The notes: generated by a model not told the origin, from the letters alone. A DNA stretch of 39,222 nt from Accumulibacter sp. (GCF_029255285.1 NZ_JAPUVI010000094.1:1-39222), one strand, 5' to 3'; counted from the first letter of the stretch, positions 17,065 to 25,878 are shown. Numbers and translations are program-made.

Positions 17065-17244
17065 ATGAAAACCGATCTCAACCGTGAACAGATGATGATG
17101 ATCGTTGAGCGTGCACGCCATGAACGCAGCATCGCGGCAGGTGACATCCTTGCCGCGACGACACACAAGGCACTTTGGTGGCTGGCCAGGTGGACCGACC
17201 GCTTCCTGCACGCCCTGCTGATGTCGCCCACCGCGCGCCAGTAG
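17065..17244 (+). CDS. Small basic amphipathic protein (59 aa), unknown
   Basis: The short frame starts at an ATG eight bases after AAGGAA and ends with TAG at 17242-17244. The product begins M-K-T-D-L-N-R-E-Q-M-M-M-I-V-E-R-A-R-H-E-R-S and continues with a Trp/Leu-rich helix (A-L-W-W-L-A-R-W-T-D-R-F-L-H-A-L-L). Size, position next to a LysR regulator and the pattern of a charged first helix followed by an aromatic-rich second helix recall the small DUF1127-type proteins of proteobacteria, but the sequence is not a clear member. A membrane-surface or RNA-binding role is possible; neither is shown. Regulation by the divergent LysR protein is likely from layout. Confidence 0.6.
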   Translation: MKTDLNREQMMMIVERARHERSIAAGDILAATTHKALWWLARWTDRFLHALLMSPTARQ

Positions 17245-17335
17245 ACCGGGGCTGCCCGGACCAGCGTTTAACCCTGACGGAACTGTTGTCAAACCGACGC
17301 TGTCGATGGGAGTTTAGCGAGATACAGGCCGCCAT

Positions 17336-17761
17336 ATGCCGAGAATCCAGATCCAGCTGCCGACGCAGTTCACTTTCGCGACGGAGATCGCGCTCTACGT
17401 TGGCCACATAAACTACGGTGGCCACCTCGATAACGCGCTGCTGCTGTCCCTGGTCTCGGAAGCGCGGGCGCGCTTCTTCCAGTCGATGGCCTACACCGAA
17501 CTCGATGTCGAGGGGCGGGGGATCATCGTCGCCGACGCCGCCGTGCAATACCGATCCGAAGCATTCTACGGTGAAGTGATGGTCGTACGAATGACGGCCG
17601 CCGACTTTACCGAAAAGGGTTGCGACCTGCTCTGGTGCATGACCGACAAGGCAAGCCAGCGCGAGGTGGCGCGTGGCAAGACGGGAATCGTCTTCTTCGA
17701 TTACACATCGCGCAAGGTGGCGTCGGTACCGGCCGGTTTCCGCGCGCGCGCCGCCGGTTGA
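17336..17761 (+). CDS. Acyl-CoA thioesterase, hot-dog fold (4HBT superfamily)
   Basis: The 141-residue protein matches the YbgC/FadM-like branch of 4-hydroxybenzoyl-CoA thioesterases, which hydrolyse short or medium acyl-CoA. The helix start Y-V-G-H-I-N-Y-G-G-H-L-D-N-A-L-L-L-S-L-V-S-E-A-R replaces the classic D-x-x-G-H-V-N motif, so the usual catalytic Asp is not obvious. Later blocks are G-I-I-V-A-D-A-A-V-Q-Y-R-S-E-A-F-Y-G-E and G-K-T-G-I-V-F-F-D-Y. The substrate cannot be deduced. It may be co-transcribed with the small gene upstream (91-base gap). Confidence 0.8.
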   Translation: MPRIQIQLPTQFTFATEIALYVGHINYGGHLDNALLLSLVSEARARFFQSMAYTELDVEGRGIIVADAAVQYRSEAFYGEVMVVRMTAADFTEKGCDLLWCMTDKASQREVARGKTGIVFFDYTSRKVASVPAGFRARAAG

Positions 17762-17817
17762 CGGGAAAGCGCGGTACGTCGACCCGGCTGACGCTCACCA
17801 AAGCTTCGCCCGGCCAC

Positions 17818-19284
17818 TCAGGCCGGCGCGTATTCGCGAACCAGGCGCTTGTGCAGCAGGGCAACCTGCTTCAGCGATTCCTTGAGGATCAAACGGTCCA
17901 GTTCGTGCAGATCATCGGGATCGACGCGGTTGCCGGCACCGCGTTTCACCTGTTGCTCCAGCCGGACGCGCTGAATATGCTGAAAAGCATCGATCAGCGT
18001 CGCCGTGTGCTCGAGCGGCATCCCGATTCGCTCGCCGGTAAGGCGCAAACGTTCGACGGTATTCGTATCTGGGATTTGCCTGGCCAGTGCATGAATACGC
18101 GCCGCGTCGACGAAGGGGCGAGATCCATGTTTTTTCAGGTCGATGGTGTGCGGAAATTCCTTGTCACCATCGTAGCGGAAACCGTTCCACCAGTTCAGCG
18201 GCGACTCCCAGTTCATCGTGTTCTCGACCATTGCGCGCAGAAAAATGGGGTAGGACGGCGTGCGCGCCAACAGCCAGCTACGCAGTTCGTTGGCCAGGGA
18301 CTCCTGGCCATACAGAGCGCGCAGATCGAAGAAGATGCTCGAATTGAGCAGGGCTTCGGGCTGCGGACACTCCAGCCAGCCGGCGAAGGCCGTCCGCCAC
18401 TCCTCGGTAGACAGGCACCATTGCGGGTTGCTGGCCATGATGTTGCCCTTGCACAACGGGAAACCGCAGGCGTCGAGTGCCTCGTTGACCGCCCGGGCAA
18501 ACGGCAGGAAAGCTTGGCGGAGGATGGCGGCCTCCTCGTCCGACTGGGCGGCGAAAATCAGGCCATTGTCCTGGTCGGTGGCCAGCGTCTGTTCGAGCCG
18601 CCCTTCCGAACCGAACACGAGCCAGCACCAGGGCACATAGGGCAGATCGAACTGGCCGGATACCAGTTCGATCACCTGCAGGGTCAGCAGATCGTTCAGC
18701 GAGGAAAGCCGATGGCACAGAGCGTCGGCACTCACACGTTCGGCAACCAGCCGGGCGACAAAGGCGCGAATCTCGCCGGCCAGGGAGACCAGCGTCGGGA
18801 TGTCGCCAGCGGCGAGAATCGCTCGCACCAGGTCAGTGCCTTGGGCGTCTGGCAGGGAATACAGGTCGGTCTGCGAGACGAGGTTGAAGTAACTGCCGTC
18901 ACTTTCGGTAAGCACCAGATGGCGTACGCCACGCCGTACCATCACGACACTCGCCTGGTGGGCGGTACTGTCGGCAGGTATGGTAATCAGGCCGCCGGTC
19001 ATCACCGCGGCGATCGGCGCCGACAGATCAGCGCCCTCGATGGCGATACGGCGCACCACATCCTGCAGCGTGACGATACCGAGCGGAACCCGGCGATCCG
19101 CATCGACGACGACGACCGCATCGGCGCGCAAGCGGTCGAGAAGCAGCAGAACCTCGCGCACGCTCGCCGACGGATCGACGGTCAGCGGCCGACCACGAAC
19201 CAGATGCCGCAGCGCGACGTAGGGTGAATAGGGCGCGGCAGGCGTCGTCGGGTGCTCGGCCGGCTCAGTATTTGAGCCGCGCAT
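17818..19284 (-). CDS. CBS-pair and DUF294 nucleotidyltransferase-like protein
   Basis: In this 488-residue cytoplasmic protein, residues about 25-145 form two CBS motifs (R-P-L-T-V-D-P-S-A-S-V-R-E-V, L-G-I-V-T-L-Q-D-V-V-R-R-I, then P-A-D-S-T-A-H-Q-A), which usually bind adenine nucleotides. Residues 225-240 carry the DUF294 nucleotidyltransferase signature G-S-E-G-R-L-E-Q-T-L-A-T-D-Q-D-N, with the paired acidic residues D237 and D239 expected to bind metal, as in GlnD-type uridylyltransferases. A DUF294 C-terminal helical domain follows. Its start overlaps the end of the exonuclease gene by 20 bases, so the two are translationally coupled. In other proteobacteria this protein is often found with acetate-type symporters; the substrate it modifies is not known. 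Confidence 0.9.
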   Translation of the reverse strand: MRGSNTEPAEHPTTPAAPYSPYVALRHLVRGRPLTVDPSASVREVLLLLDRLRADAVVVVDADRRVPLGIVTLQDVVRRIAIEGADLSAPIAAVMTGGLITIPADSTAHQASVVMVRRGVRHLVLTESDGSYFNLVSQTDLYSLPDAQGTDLVRAILAAGDIPTLVSLAGEIRAFVARLVAERVSADALCHRLSSLNDLLTLQVIELVSGQFDLPYVPWCWLVFGSEGRLEQTLATDQDNGLIFAAQSDEEAAILRQAFLPFARAVNEALDACGFPLCKGNIMASNPQWCLSTEEWRTAFAGWLECPQPEALLNSSIFFDLRALYGQESLANELRSWLLARTPSYPIFLRAMVENTMNWESPLNWWNGFRYDGDKEFPHTIDLKKHGSRPFVDAARIHALARQIPDTNTVERLRLTGERIGMPLEHTATLIDAFQHIQRVRLEQQVKRGAGNRVDPDDLHELDRLILKESLKQVALLHKRLVREYAPA

Positions 19285-21448
19285 GGTAAGTTTTCTCGCT
19301 GGCCTCGCGCGCTTGGCGCAGCGTCGTGATCCCCATTTCGGCGAGCAGCGGCAGCATTTTCAGAAAGACTTCGCCGGTCACCATCGCGTCGCCGAGTGCC
19401 GTATGACGCCCGAAGACCGAAACTCCCAGCCGCTCGGCGATCGCCTCCAAACGGTGTGAGCTCTGGTTCGGGTGCAGAACGGCCGACAGCAGCAGGGTAT
19501 CGAGCACCGGTTGTTCGAAGCGAACCCCGGTCTGTTTCTCCTTGAGTTGCAGGAAGCGCATGTCGAAAGCCGCGTTGTGGCCGACCAGAACCGTGTCGGC
19601 ACAAAACGCCTGGAACTGCGGCAGGACGACCTCTATCGTCGGCTGTCCGACGAGAAGTTCGCGGGTAATTCCGTGCACCTCGACCGATTGCGGCGACAAG
19701 TTACAGCGCGGATCGATCAGTTGGTCGAAACACTCATGGCGCAGGAGGCGCCGATTGACGATACGCGTTGCGCCGATCTGGATGATCTCGTCGCCCTGAG
19801 AGGGCTGCAGGCCAGTGGTTTCGGTATCGAATATCGTGTAGGACAACTCGACCAGCGGTCTGTCGTCGAGTTCGTGGCTGACTCCCGACCAGCTGAAGAT
19901 GTCGAAGTCGTAGAACTCGGGGCGGTCGTCCTCGTCGGCGGCCACGATGGTCCGCGGCAGATCCTTGGGCGCCGCGGCGGCCGGCAGCATGGTACGAAAG
20001 ATCGCGCGATGTGAAACGCGCACCCGCTGAAACCAGATCTCGCCGTTGCAGCGTTCGATCACGTCGACGACGCTGAGCGGCGACGATTCACCGCCGCCGG
20101 TCATCGGATCTTGCAGCCAGCTCATCGCCGTCTCGTTGTTCATGAAGGTGCCGAGCCATGACAGGTCGAGCTGCGCCAGCTGACCACTGCGCGTCAAGGA
20201 AAGCCGTACCTCGCGGACCTGGTACTCGTCCTGCAGGCGCAGTGCCAAGTAGCGCAGCGCCTGCAGAAGTCCGAAGCTGTCCACCCGCACCCACAGGTCT
20301 TCATCGACCTCCTCGGTCTTCACGGCCAGCGCGCGCCGCTCGCTGGGCCGGCGCTCGCCGATGCGCCGCGCGGCCACCTCGAGCAGTTCCGCACCGAGTA
20401 TTTCCTCGAGCAGCCAGCGTTCGCGCAGGTCTTTCGAGAAGGCGCCCTCGGCATTCTCCAGTTGCGCCGACAACACCTTGGCCTCGTCTCGGATGACGTT
20501 GAGGAAACGGTCACGCTGCCGGGGCGGCATGTCCGAGAAATCGGCCAGCATTTCCGCGGCGGCCCGAATGCTGCCCAAGGGCCCGCGCCCACCCTCGATC
20601 AGCGACTGGATCAAGGCATCGCGCCTGGCGTGCCGCTCGTTGGTCGTCGTCACGTCGTCGAGGACGAGGACGAAGCCGGTGATGGAATAGCCGCCAACTC
20701 GCGCGGCGTGTTGCCCCTCGCCACCGAGCACCGGCGACATGTGGGTACGCATCAGGCGTCCGGAGCGAGTGGCGGTGACAAACTGCGCCGAACCGATGAG
20801 TTTTCTGCTCTCACCGCTGGCCTGGTCGCGGCTGGCCTGTTGCAGCCGTTCGAGCGCGTGCTCGATCAGCGCCCGATCGAAAACGGTATAGATCGAACGT
20901 CCAAGGCCAAGCAGTTCGCCGGTGCTGCCGTCTGCTCCGGCAGAGAGTTCCTGCTTGGCGCGCTGGTTGTAGAGCAATACCCGGCCATCGAGATTGCACA
21001 CCACGACACTCTGGCTCAGGTCGGCCATCAGCGCTGCCAGGCGACTACGCTCCTCCTCGAGCGAAGCGCGGGCCTCGCGAACACGCTCGGCGACGTCGCG
21101 TTCGAGCGTGTCGCGTACGGCGAGCAGTTGATTGGCCGCTTGCGCCAGCGCCCGCAGTTCCTCCGCTCCCTGCTCAGGCAAACGCAGTCCGCTGTGCGCC
21201 GCCTTCGCCGCGAGTTCCTCGGCCAGGCGCAGCGTGGCGCCGACGTAACGATGGTAAAGCCGGGCCAGCACCCAGCAAGCGAGTGCAGCGGCCACCAGGG
21301 CGAGCACCGCCAGTGCGACGACTCTCTCCTCGATCGTCCGGCCACCCGCTTCGCTGGCCGCCATCAAGCCCGCGCTGGCCAGCACCAGGACAAGCACGAA
21401 CAGGCACAAGGTCACCGCCGCCAGCACGAGCTTGCGCGTCGGGTTCAT
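19265..21448 (-). CDS. Membrane PAS/degenerate-kinase protein fused to a DEDDh 3'-5' exonuclease
   Basis: The protein is 727 residues. Two membrane helices (about 8-31 and 42-63) precede a HAMP-like coiled linker, a PAS domain (about 137-266: A-L-M-A-D-L-S-Q-S-V-V-V-C-N-L-D-G-R-V-L-L-Y-N) and a histidine-kinase-like region. In that region the dimerisation helix reads I-E-G-G-R-G-P-L-G-S-I-R-A-A-A-E-M-L (284-301), so the phospho-acceptor His is replaced, by Glu285 if aligned to H-E-L-R-T-P-L; the ATPase part also lacks clear N and G boxes. From about 535 comes a DnaQ-type exonuclease: F-D541-T-E543-T-T-G, V-H-G-I-T, V-G-H-N-A-A-F-D, and H-T-A-L-G-D-A, with all DEDDh residues in place. It starts three bases after the receiver gene stop. 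It is likely a signalling protein whose output is nucleic-acid cleavage; cytoplasmic facing is inferred. Confidence 0.88.
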   Translation of the reverse strand: MNPTRKLVLAAVTLCLFVLVLVLASAGLMAASEAGGRTIEERVVALAVLALVAAALACWVLARLYHRYVGATLRLAEELAAKAAHSGLRLPEQGAEELRALAQAANQLLAVRDTLERDVAERVREARASLEEERSRLAALMADLSQSVVVCNLDGRVLLYNQRAKQELSAGADGSTGELLGLGRSIYTVFDRALIEHALERLQQASRDQASGESRKLIGSAQFVTATRSGRLMRTHMSPVLGGEGQHAARVGGYSITGFVLVLDDVTTTNERHARRDALIQSLIEGGRGPLGSIRAAAEMLADFSDMPPRQRDRFLNVIRDEAKVLSAQLENAEGAFSKDLRERWLLEEILGAELLEVAARRIGERRPSERRALAVKTEEVDEDLWVRVDSFGLLQALRYLALRLQDEYQVREVRLSLTRSGQLAQLDLSWLGTFMNNETAMSWLQDPMTGGGESSPLSVVDVIERCNGEIWFQRVRVSHRAIFRTMLPAAAAPKDLPRTIVAADEDDRPEFYDFDIFSWSGVSHELDDRPLVELSYTIFDTETTGLQPSQGDEIIQIGATRIVNRRLLRHECFDQLIDPRCNLSPQSVEVHGITRELLVGQPTIEVVLPQFQAFCADTVLVGHNAAFDMRFLQLKEKQTGVRFEQPVLDTLLLSAVLHPNQSSHRLEAIAERLGVSVFGRHTALGDAMVTGEVFLKMLPLLAEMGITTLRQAREASEKTYHARLKY

Positions 21449-21451
21449 GGC

Positions 21452-21820
21452 CTACATTCCCAGCAGCTTACGCACCTCGGTGAGCAGCTCCTTGGTGGAA
21501 AAAGGCTTGGTCATGTAGCCATCGGCGCCCAGCCCCAGGCCTTTGCTGACCTCGGTGTCACGTCCCTTGGCAGTGAGCATCAGGATACGCGTTCCGCTCA
21601 GGTCGGGGTCGGCACGCAGCGCCTGGCAGACATCGAAGCCGTTCATCTTCGGCATCATCACGTCGAGCAGGACCAGATCGGGCCGCTCAGCACGTACGCT
21701 GGCCAGCGCTTCCTCCCCGTCGGCGGCCACCAGCACGTCGAAACCCTCGCGGCGCAGCAGGAACTCGATCGAGATGACTATGTTCTGCTCGTCGTCGGCA
21801 ATCAATATTCTCTTGCTCAT
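21452..21820 (-). CDS. Stand-alone response-regulator receiver (CheY-like)
   Basis: The 122-residue protein is a single REC domain: D9-D10 acidic pocket, phospho-acceptor D53 in L-L-D-V-M-M-P-K-M-N-G, T83 and K105 (G-Y-M-T-K-P-F-S). There is no DNA-binding or enzymatic output domain. I chose the ATG at 21818-21820, preceded by GGAG at good spacing and giving the usual M-S-K-R-I-L-I-A-D-D-E start; ATGs 5-6 codons upstream are less likely. It lies between the symporter-kinase (36 bases) and the exonuclease fusion (3 bases), so its most likely partner is that kinase. Known CbrB/CrbR partners carry DNA-binding domains, so this arrangement differs. Confidence 0.93.
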   Translation of the reverse strand: MSKRILIADDEQNIVISIEFLLRREGFDVLVAADGEEALASVRAERPDLVLLDVMMPKMNGFDVCQALRADPDLSGTRILMLTAKGRDTEVSKGLGLGADGYMTKPFSTKELLTEVRKLLGM

Positions 21821-21856
21821 CAACACTCCGATCATCAAAAGACCACGCTAAACTAC

Positions 21857-24610
21857 CTACGCCACCGTCGCCTCCACGTTTGCCTCGGCGAAGGGCAAGG
21901 TGAAACGGAACGTGGCGCCCTCACCCGGCACGCTCTCCACCCACAGCCTGCCGCCAAAGTGCTCGACGATGCGCCGGCTGATCGGCAATCCGAGCCCCGT
22001 ACCCGACGGCTTGGCGGTCATCGTGTCGCCGACCTGGCGGAACTTTTCGAAAATCAGTTCCTGATCCGCCGGACGAATGCCAGGCCCGTTGTCGGTCACA
22101 CTCACTTCGAGTCCATCCGCCAGGGCCCGCAGACCGACGCGTACACGACCCGTACCCGGGGCGAGAAACTTCACCGCGTTCGACAGGAGATTCAGCATGA
22201 CCTGGATCAAGCGATCGCGGTCCGCCAGAATCGGCGGCAAATTATCGGGCAGATCGACATCGACCTGCGCCTCTTTTTCGCGAAAGAGCTGACTGGTCGC
22301 AGCGATAGACTGTTCGACGACTTCCTTCAGGTCGAGTTCACAGCCATTCCAGTCGGCCCGGCCCGACTCGATCTTCGCCAGGTCGAGCGTCTGGTTGATC
22401 AGGCGCGTCAGTCGCTCGGCCTCGCTGACGATCAGTCCGAGAAAACGTTCGCGGTCGGCCAGATGCATCTTCGGATCATCGCGCAACAGCTCGGAGAAGG
22501 CGCGGATCGAAGTCAGCGGCGTACGCAGTTCGTGCGTCACCGACGACATGATGTCGTCCTTGACGCGATCGAGTTCCTGGAGGCGCTCGTTGGCCTCTTG
22601 CAACTCGAGCGTCGCCGCGGTCAGTTCGCGTGACTTGCGCTCCAGTTCTCGACTGTAGGTCCGCAGTTGTGACGCTTCGTCGAGAATGTGCATCACCTCG
22701 TCGATGCTGAGCGGCTCCTCCTTGGCCACCGAGGCGACCATGACGCGCGCCGAGGCGCTGCCGATGGCACCGGCGAGCAGCGATTCGGCGAACTGCACGA
22801 GTTGCGCGTCGGCCTCCAGCGTGACGAGCTTGCCGCGGCCCTGCCGGCGCGCATAGGCGGCGAAGGCGGCCTGCGCGCGCGCCGGACCGAGAAAGCGGCC
22901 GACCAGTCCCTGCAGGTCGCTGACCTTGGCCCGTCCGCGCCACAATACGGCGCCAAGCTGTCCAGTATCCTTCAGCGCATCGACAAAAACCGTTGCCTGG
23001 GTCGCCTCGGCGACCATCGGCGGCCGCAGTAGCGAAACTCCGACATAGGCGCCGATGTTGGCGAACAGGCTCCAGAACAGGCAGTGCGAGATCTCGTCCA
23101 GACCGGACAAGCCGAAAAGCTGCTGCGGCCGCAGCAGTTCGATGCCGAACATTCCCTGCGTCAGGAAAGCGGCGGGCAGCCAGCCCGACTTGGCAAACGA
23201 CGGCAACAACAAGGTATAGCCCCAGACCACAAAGCCGGCTGCCAGACCGGCGAGGGCTCCGCCACGGGTGCCGCCTCGCCAGTACATGCCGCCGATCATG
23301 GCTGGGGCAAACTGGGCCACCGCCGAGAAGCTGATCAGGCCGATGGCGACCAGCGCATACGCCTCGCCGGCCAGCCGGAAGTAGAGATAACCGAGCAGCA
23401 GGATGGCGACGATGGCGCCGCGCCGGATGCCCAGCAGCAGACCCGACAAGTCCTTCGACTCTTCCAGCGACTGCCGCTTGTGACGCAGCAACAGCGGCAT
23501 CACGAGGTCGTTGCAGACCATGGTCGACAGAGCGATGGTTTCGACGATCACCATCCCGGTCCCTGCCGAAAGGCCGCCGATGAAGACCAGCAGCGTCAGG
23601 CCCTCGTGCCGTTGCGACATGGGCAAGGTGAGGACGAAGGTGTCGGCGTCGACGCCCTGTCCCGCAAAGTGCAGCAGGCCACCGAGCGCGATCGGCAGGA
23701 CGAAGATGTTGATCAACAGGAGATAAAGCGGAAAAAGCCAGGCCGCGCGTTTGAGGTGCGCCTCGTTGACATTCTCGACCACGGCGACCTGGAACTGGCG
23801 GGGTAGGAAGAGCAGCGCCATCGCCGACAGGACGATCAGCGCGAACCAGCCCGTATAGCCCTGGCCGGACGGTATCGCGCTCACCAGATGGCGCAGATCG
23901 GGATGTGTCGCGACGTGCTCGAAGATATCGCCCAGGCCGTTGTAGATGCCATAGGTGACGAACACGCCGACCGCCAGGAAGGCCACCAGCTTGACGCCCG
24001 ACTCCAGTGCAATGGCGGCCACCATGCCCTCGTGGCGTTCCGTCGCATCGAGATGCCGGGTACCGAAGACGATCGTGAAGGCGGCCAGAATCAGGGCGAT
24101 GTAGAAGCTCATGTCGGCCGCCACCGACATCGTCGCGCTGCGACCAGGCATGACGATTTCCGGGTAGCTGAGCAGCAGGCTGACCGTGCTCGACATCGCC
24201 TTGAGCTGCAAGGCGATGTAGGGAATGATGCCGACCACCGCGATGACCGTCACCAGGCCTCCGAGCAGATGGCTCTTGCCGTAGCGCGACGAAATGAAGT
24301 CGGCGATCGACGTGATGCGGTTGGCCTTGACGATGCGGATCATCTTCAGGAGAACGAACCAGCCGAGCGCCATGACCAACGTCGGGCCCAGGTAGACCGG
24401 CAGGAAGCCGATTCCGGAGACGGCCGCCCGTCCGACGCTGCCGTAGAAGGTCCAGGTGGTGCAATAGACGGCCATCGACAGGGCGTAGATCGTCGGGTTG
24501 GCGATGATCGACTTGCCCTGGTCGGCGCGTCTGTCGCCCCACCAGGCGACGGCAAACAGCAGCCCGAGATACAACAGCGCGGCGGTTATGACGACCGGAG
24601 CTTCGAGCAT
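21857..24610 (-). CDS. Sodium:solute symporter-histidine kinase fusion (CbrA/CrbS-like)
   Basis: The protein is 917 residues. Residues 1 to about 500 are a complete SLC5-type (SSS) transporter with some 13 helices (T-T-W-T-F-Y-G-S-V-G-R-A, S-I-A-D-F-I-S-S-R-Y-G-K, S-A-G-T-G-M-V-I-V-E). A STAC domain follows (about 545-640, F-V-D-A-L-K-D-T-G-Q-L-G), then a coiled coil and a kinase with H693 in S-S-V-T-H-E-L-R-T-P-L, N box N-L-L-S-N-A-V-K-F, and G boxes D-N-G-P-G-I and G-T-G-L-G-L. CbrA and CrbS proteins of this design control carbon use, including histidine and acetate, in pseudomonads and vibrios. CbrA is known to transport histidine; the substrate here is unknown. It is preceded after 10 bases by a CbrX-like gene. 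No PAS domain is evident, which is nearer CrbS than CbrA. Confidence 0.93.
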   Translation of the reverse strand: MLEAPVVITAALLYLGLLFAVAWWGDRRADQGKSIIANPTIYALSMAVYCTTWTFYGSVGRAAVSGIGFLPVYLGPTLVMALGWFVLLKMIRIVKANRITSIADFISSRYGKSHLLGGLVTVIAVVGIIPYIALQLKAMSSTVSLLLSYPEIVMPGRSATMSVAADMSFYIALILAAFTIVFGTRHLDATERHEGMVAAIALESGVKLVAFLAVGVFVTYGIYNGLGDIFEHVATHPDLRHLVSAIPSGQGYTGWFALIVLSAMALLFLPRQFQVAVVENVNEAHLKRAAWLFPLYLLLINIFVLPIALGGLLHFAGQGVDADTFVLTLPMSQRHEGLTLLVFIGGLSAGTGMVIVETIALSTMVCNDLVMPLLLRHKRQSLEESKDLSGLLLGIRRGAIVAILLLGYLYFRLAGEAYALVAIGLISFSAVAQFAPAMIGGMYWRGGTRGGALAGLAAGFVVWGYTLLLPSFAKSGWLPAAFLTQGMFGIELLRPQQLFGLSGLDEISHCLFWSLFANIGAYVGVSLLRPPMVAEATQATVFVDALKDTGQLGAVLWRGRAKVSDLQGLVGRFLGPARAQAAFAAYARRQGRGKLVTLEADAQLVQFAESLLAGAIGSASARVMVASVAKEEPLSIDEVMHILDEASQLRTYSRELERKSRELTAATLELQEANERLQELDRVKDDIMSSVTHELRTPLTSIRAFSELLRDDPKMHLADRERFLGLIVSEAERLTRLINQTLDLAKIESGRADWNGCELDLKEVVEQSIAATSQLFREKEAQVDVDLPDNLPPILADRDRLIQVMLNLLSNAVKFLAPGTGRVRVGLRALADGLEVSVTDNGPGIRPADQELIFEKFRQVGDTMTAKPSGTGLGLPISRRIVEHFGGRLWVESVPGEGATFRFTLPFAEANVEATVA

Positions 24611-24620
24611 CGTGGGGCGG

Positions 24621-24821
24621 CTACTTGACGCGCCGTTCGACCGCCCAGGCCATCAGTCCGATGACGAAGGCCCAGGCGGCGAAAACGTAGGCATAGACCA
24701 GCGGCAGTTCGAAGATCACGGCGTGGCGATCGAACACCGAAAGCAAGGGGTAGTTGAAAAGAGCACAGCCGACCAGGAAGGCCGCGATCAGCCGGTCGCC
24801 CGCCAGAATCCTGCGATGCAT
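24621..24821 (-). CDS. Small two-helix membrane protein (CbrX-like)
   Basis: The 66-residue protein has two predicted membrane helices (L-I-A-A-F-L-V-G-C-A-L-F-N-Y-P-L-L and Y-A-Y-V-F-A-A-W-A-F-V-I-G-L-M-A-W-A-V-E) and a basic end. I chose the ATG at 24819-24821, five bases after GGGAGG; a GTG two codons earlier is possible. It is ten bases upstream of the symporter-kinase gene. Pseudomonas cbrA is preceded by a comparable small membrane gene, cbrX, needed for proper cbrA translation. The position and topology agree, so I infer a coupled or accessory role; sequence identity cannot be judged here. Confidence 0.8.
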   Translation of the reverse strand: MHRRILAGDRLIAAFLVGCALFNYPLLSVFDRHAVIFELPLVYAYVFAAWAFVIGLMAWAVERRVK

Positions 24822-24950
24822 GTCCACCTCCCGTCTCGTTTGTAGCGACCCGGTAGCCGTCAGATCATCTGGACGACTTGCCCGTCGTCAACGTCACCAC
24901 GTCCACGGCTATACTGCCGCTCCTCACTTCTCGCCGATGAAACTGCCGAC

Positions 24951-25787
24951 ATGATCCGCCCCGCTCTCGCCTGGCAGCCGCACCCTGCCGACACCACCTA
25001 CACCGACATCCGCCACGACAGCGCGGCAGGCATCGCCCGCATTGTCATCAATCGGCCTGAGCGACGCAATGCCTTTCGGCCTGAAACGGTTCAGGAACTG
25101 ATGGACGCCCTGCGCCGCGCCCAACTCGACCCGGAAATCGGCGTCGTCATCCTGACCGGCGCCGGACACGAAGCCTTCTGTTCGGGCGGCGACCAAACGG
25201 TCCGCGGCGACGACGGCTATCACGACCGCTCCGGAATGCCGCATTTGAACGTCCTCGACCTGCAGATGCAGATCCGCCGCTGCCCGAAACCGGTCGTCGC
25301 GATGGTCGCCGGTTATGCGATCGGCGGCGGGCATGTGCTGCATCTCGTCTGCGACCTCACCATCGCAGCCGACAACGCCCGTTTTGGACAGACCGGACCG
25401 CGCGTCGGAAGTTTCGACGCCGGTCTCGGCGCCGGCCTCATGGCACGCACCATCGGCCTCAAGCGGGCCAAGGAAATCTGGCTCCTGTGCCGGCAGTACG
25501 ATGCCCCGACGGCGCTCGCCATGGGACTGGTCAACGCTGTCGTGCCACTCGCCGAACTCGAGGAGGAAACGGTTCGCTGGTGTCAGGAGATGCTGCAGCT
25601 CTCGCCGATGGCCTTGCGCATGATCAAGGCCGGCTTCAACGCCGATACCGACGGCCTGGCGGGCATTCAGGAACTTGCCGGCAACGCCACCGGACTGTTC
25701 TACATGACCGAAGAAGGCCAGGAAGGGCGCAACGCCTGGCTGGAAAAGCGGGTCCCGCGTTTTTCGCGCTACCGGCGGCGCCCCTGA
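24951..25787 (+). CDS. menB: 1,4-dihydroxy-2-naphthoyl-CoA synthase (MenB)
   Basis: The 278-residue crotonase-fold enzyme cyclises o-succinylbenzoyl-CoA in menaquinone synthesis. It shows strong MenB-specific blocks: A-F-C-S-G-G-D-Q near 80, [11 protein letters not shown] (oxyanion hole), [34 protein letters not shown] and the ending [15 protein letters not shown]. The Q-T-G-P form is that of type I, bicarbonate-using MenB (as in E. coli), not the Asp-containing type II. A TATACT at 24910-24915 could be its -10 box, though no good -35 is visible. It is followed after 91 bases by menC. Confidence 0.93.
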   Translation: MIRPALAWQPHPADTTYTDIRHDSAAGIARIVINRPERRNAFRPETVQELMDALRRAQLDPEIGVVILTGAGHEAFCSGGDQTVRGDDGYHDRSGMPHLNVLDLQMQIRRCPKPVVAMVAGYAIGGGHVLHLVCDLTIAADNARFGQTGPRVGSFDAGLGAGLMARTIGLKRAKEIWLLCRQYDAPTALAMGLVNAVVPLAELEEETVRWCQEMLQLSPMALRMIKAGFNADTDGLAGIQELAGNATGLFYMTEEGQEGRNAWLEKRVPRFSRYRRRP

Positions 25788-25878
25788 CCCGCCGCTGGAG
25801 GTCGCGGCGTCGGGCCAAGCACTCATCCGAGACGGCCCGGCGTCGGGTCGCCGCCCGCCAGGCTCTGCTCGTCCTCAG

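Noticed and set aside
20462-22633. 723-codon plus-strand frame opposite the receiver and exonuclease genes
   Set aside because: It is the antisense of three well-supported genes, and its His/Gln/Arg-rich composition is typical of shadow frames in GC-rich DNA.
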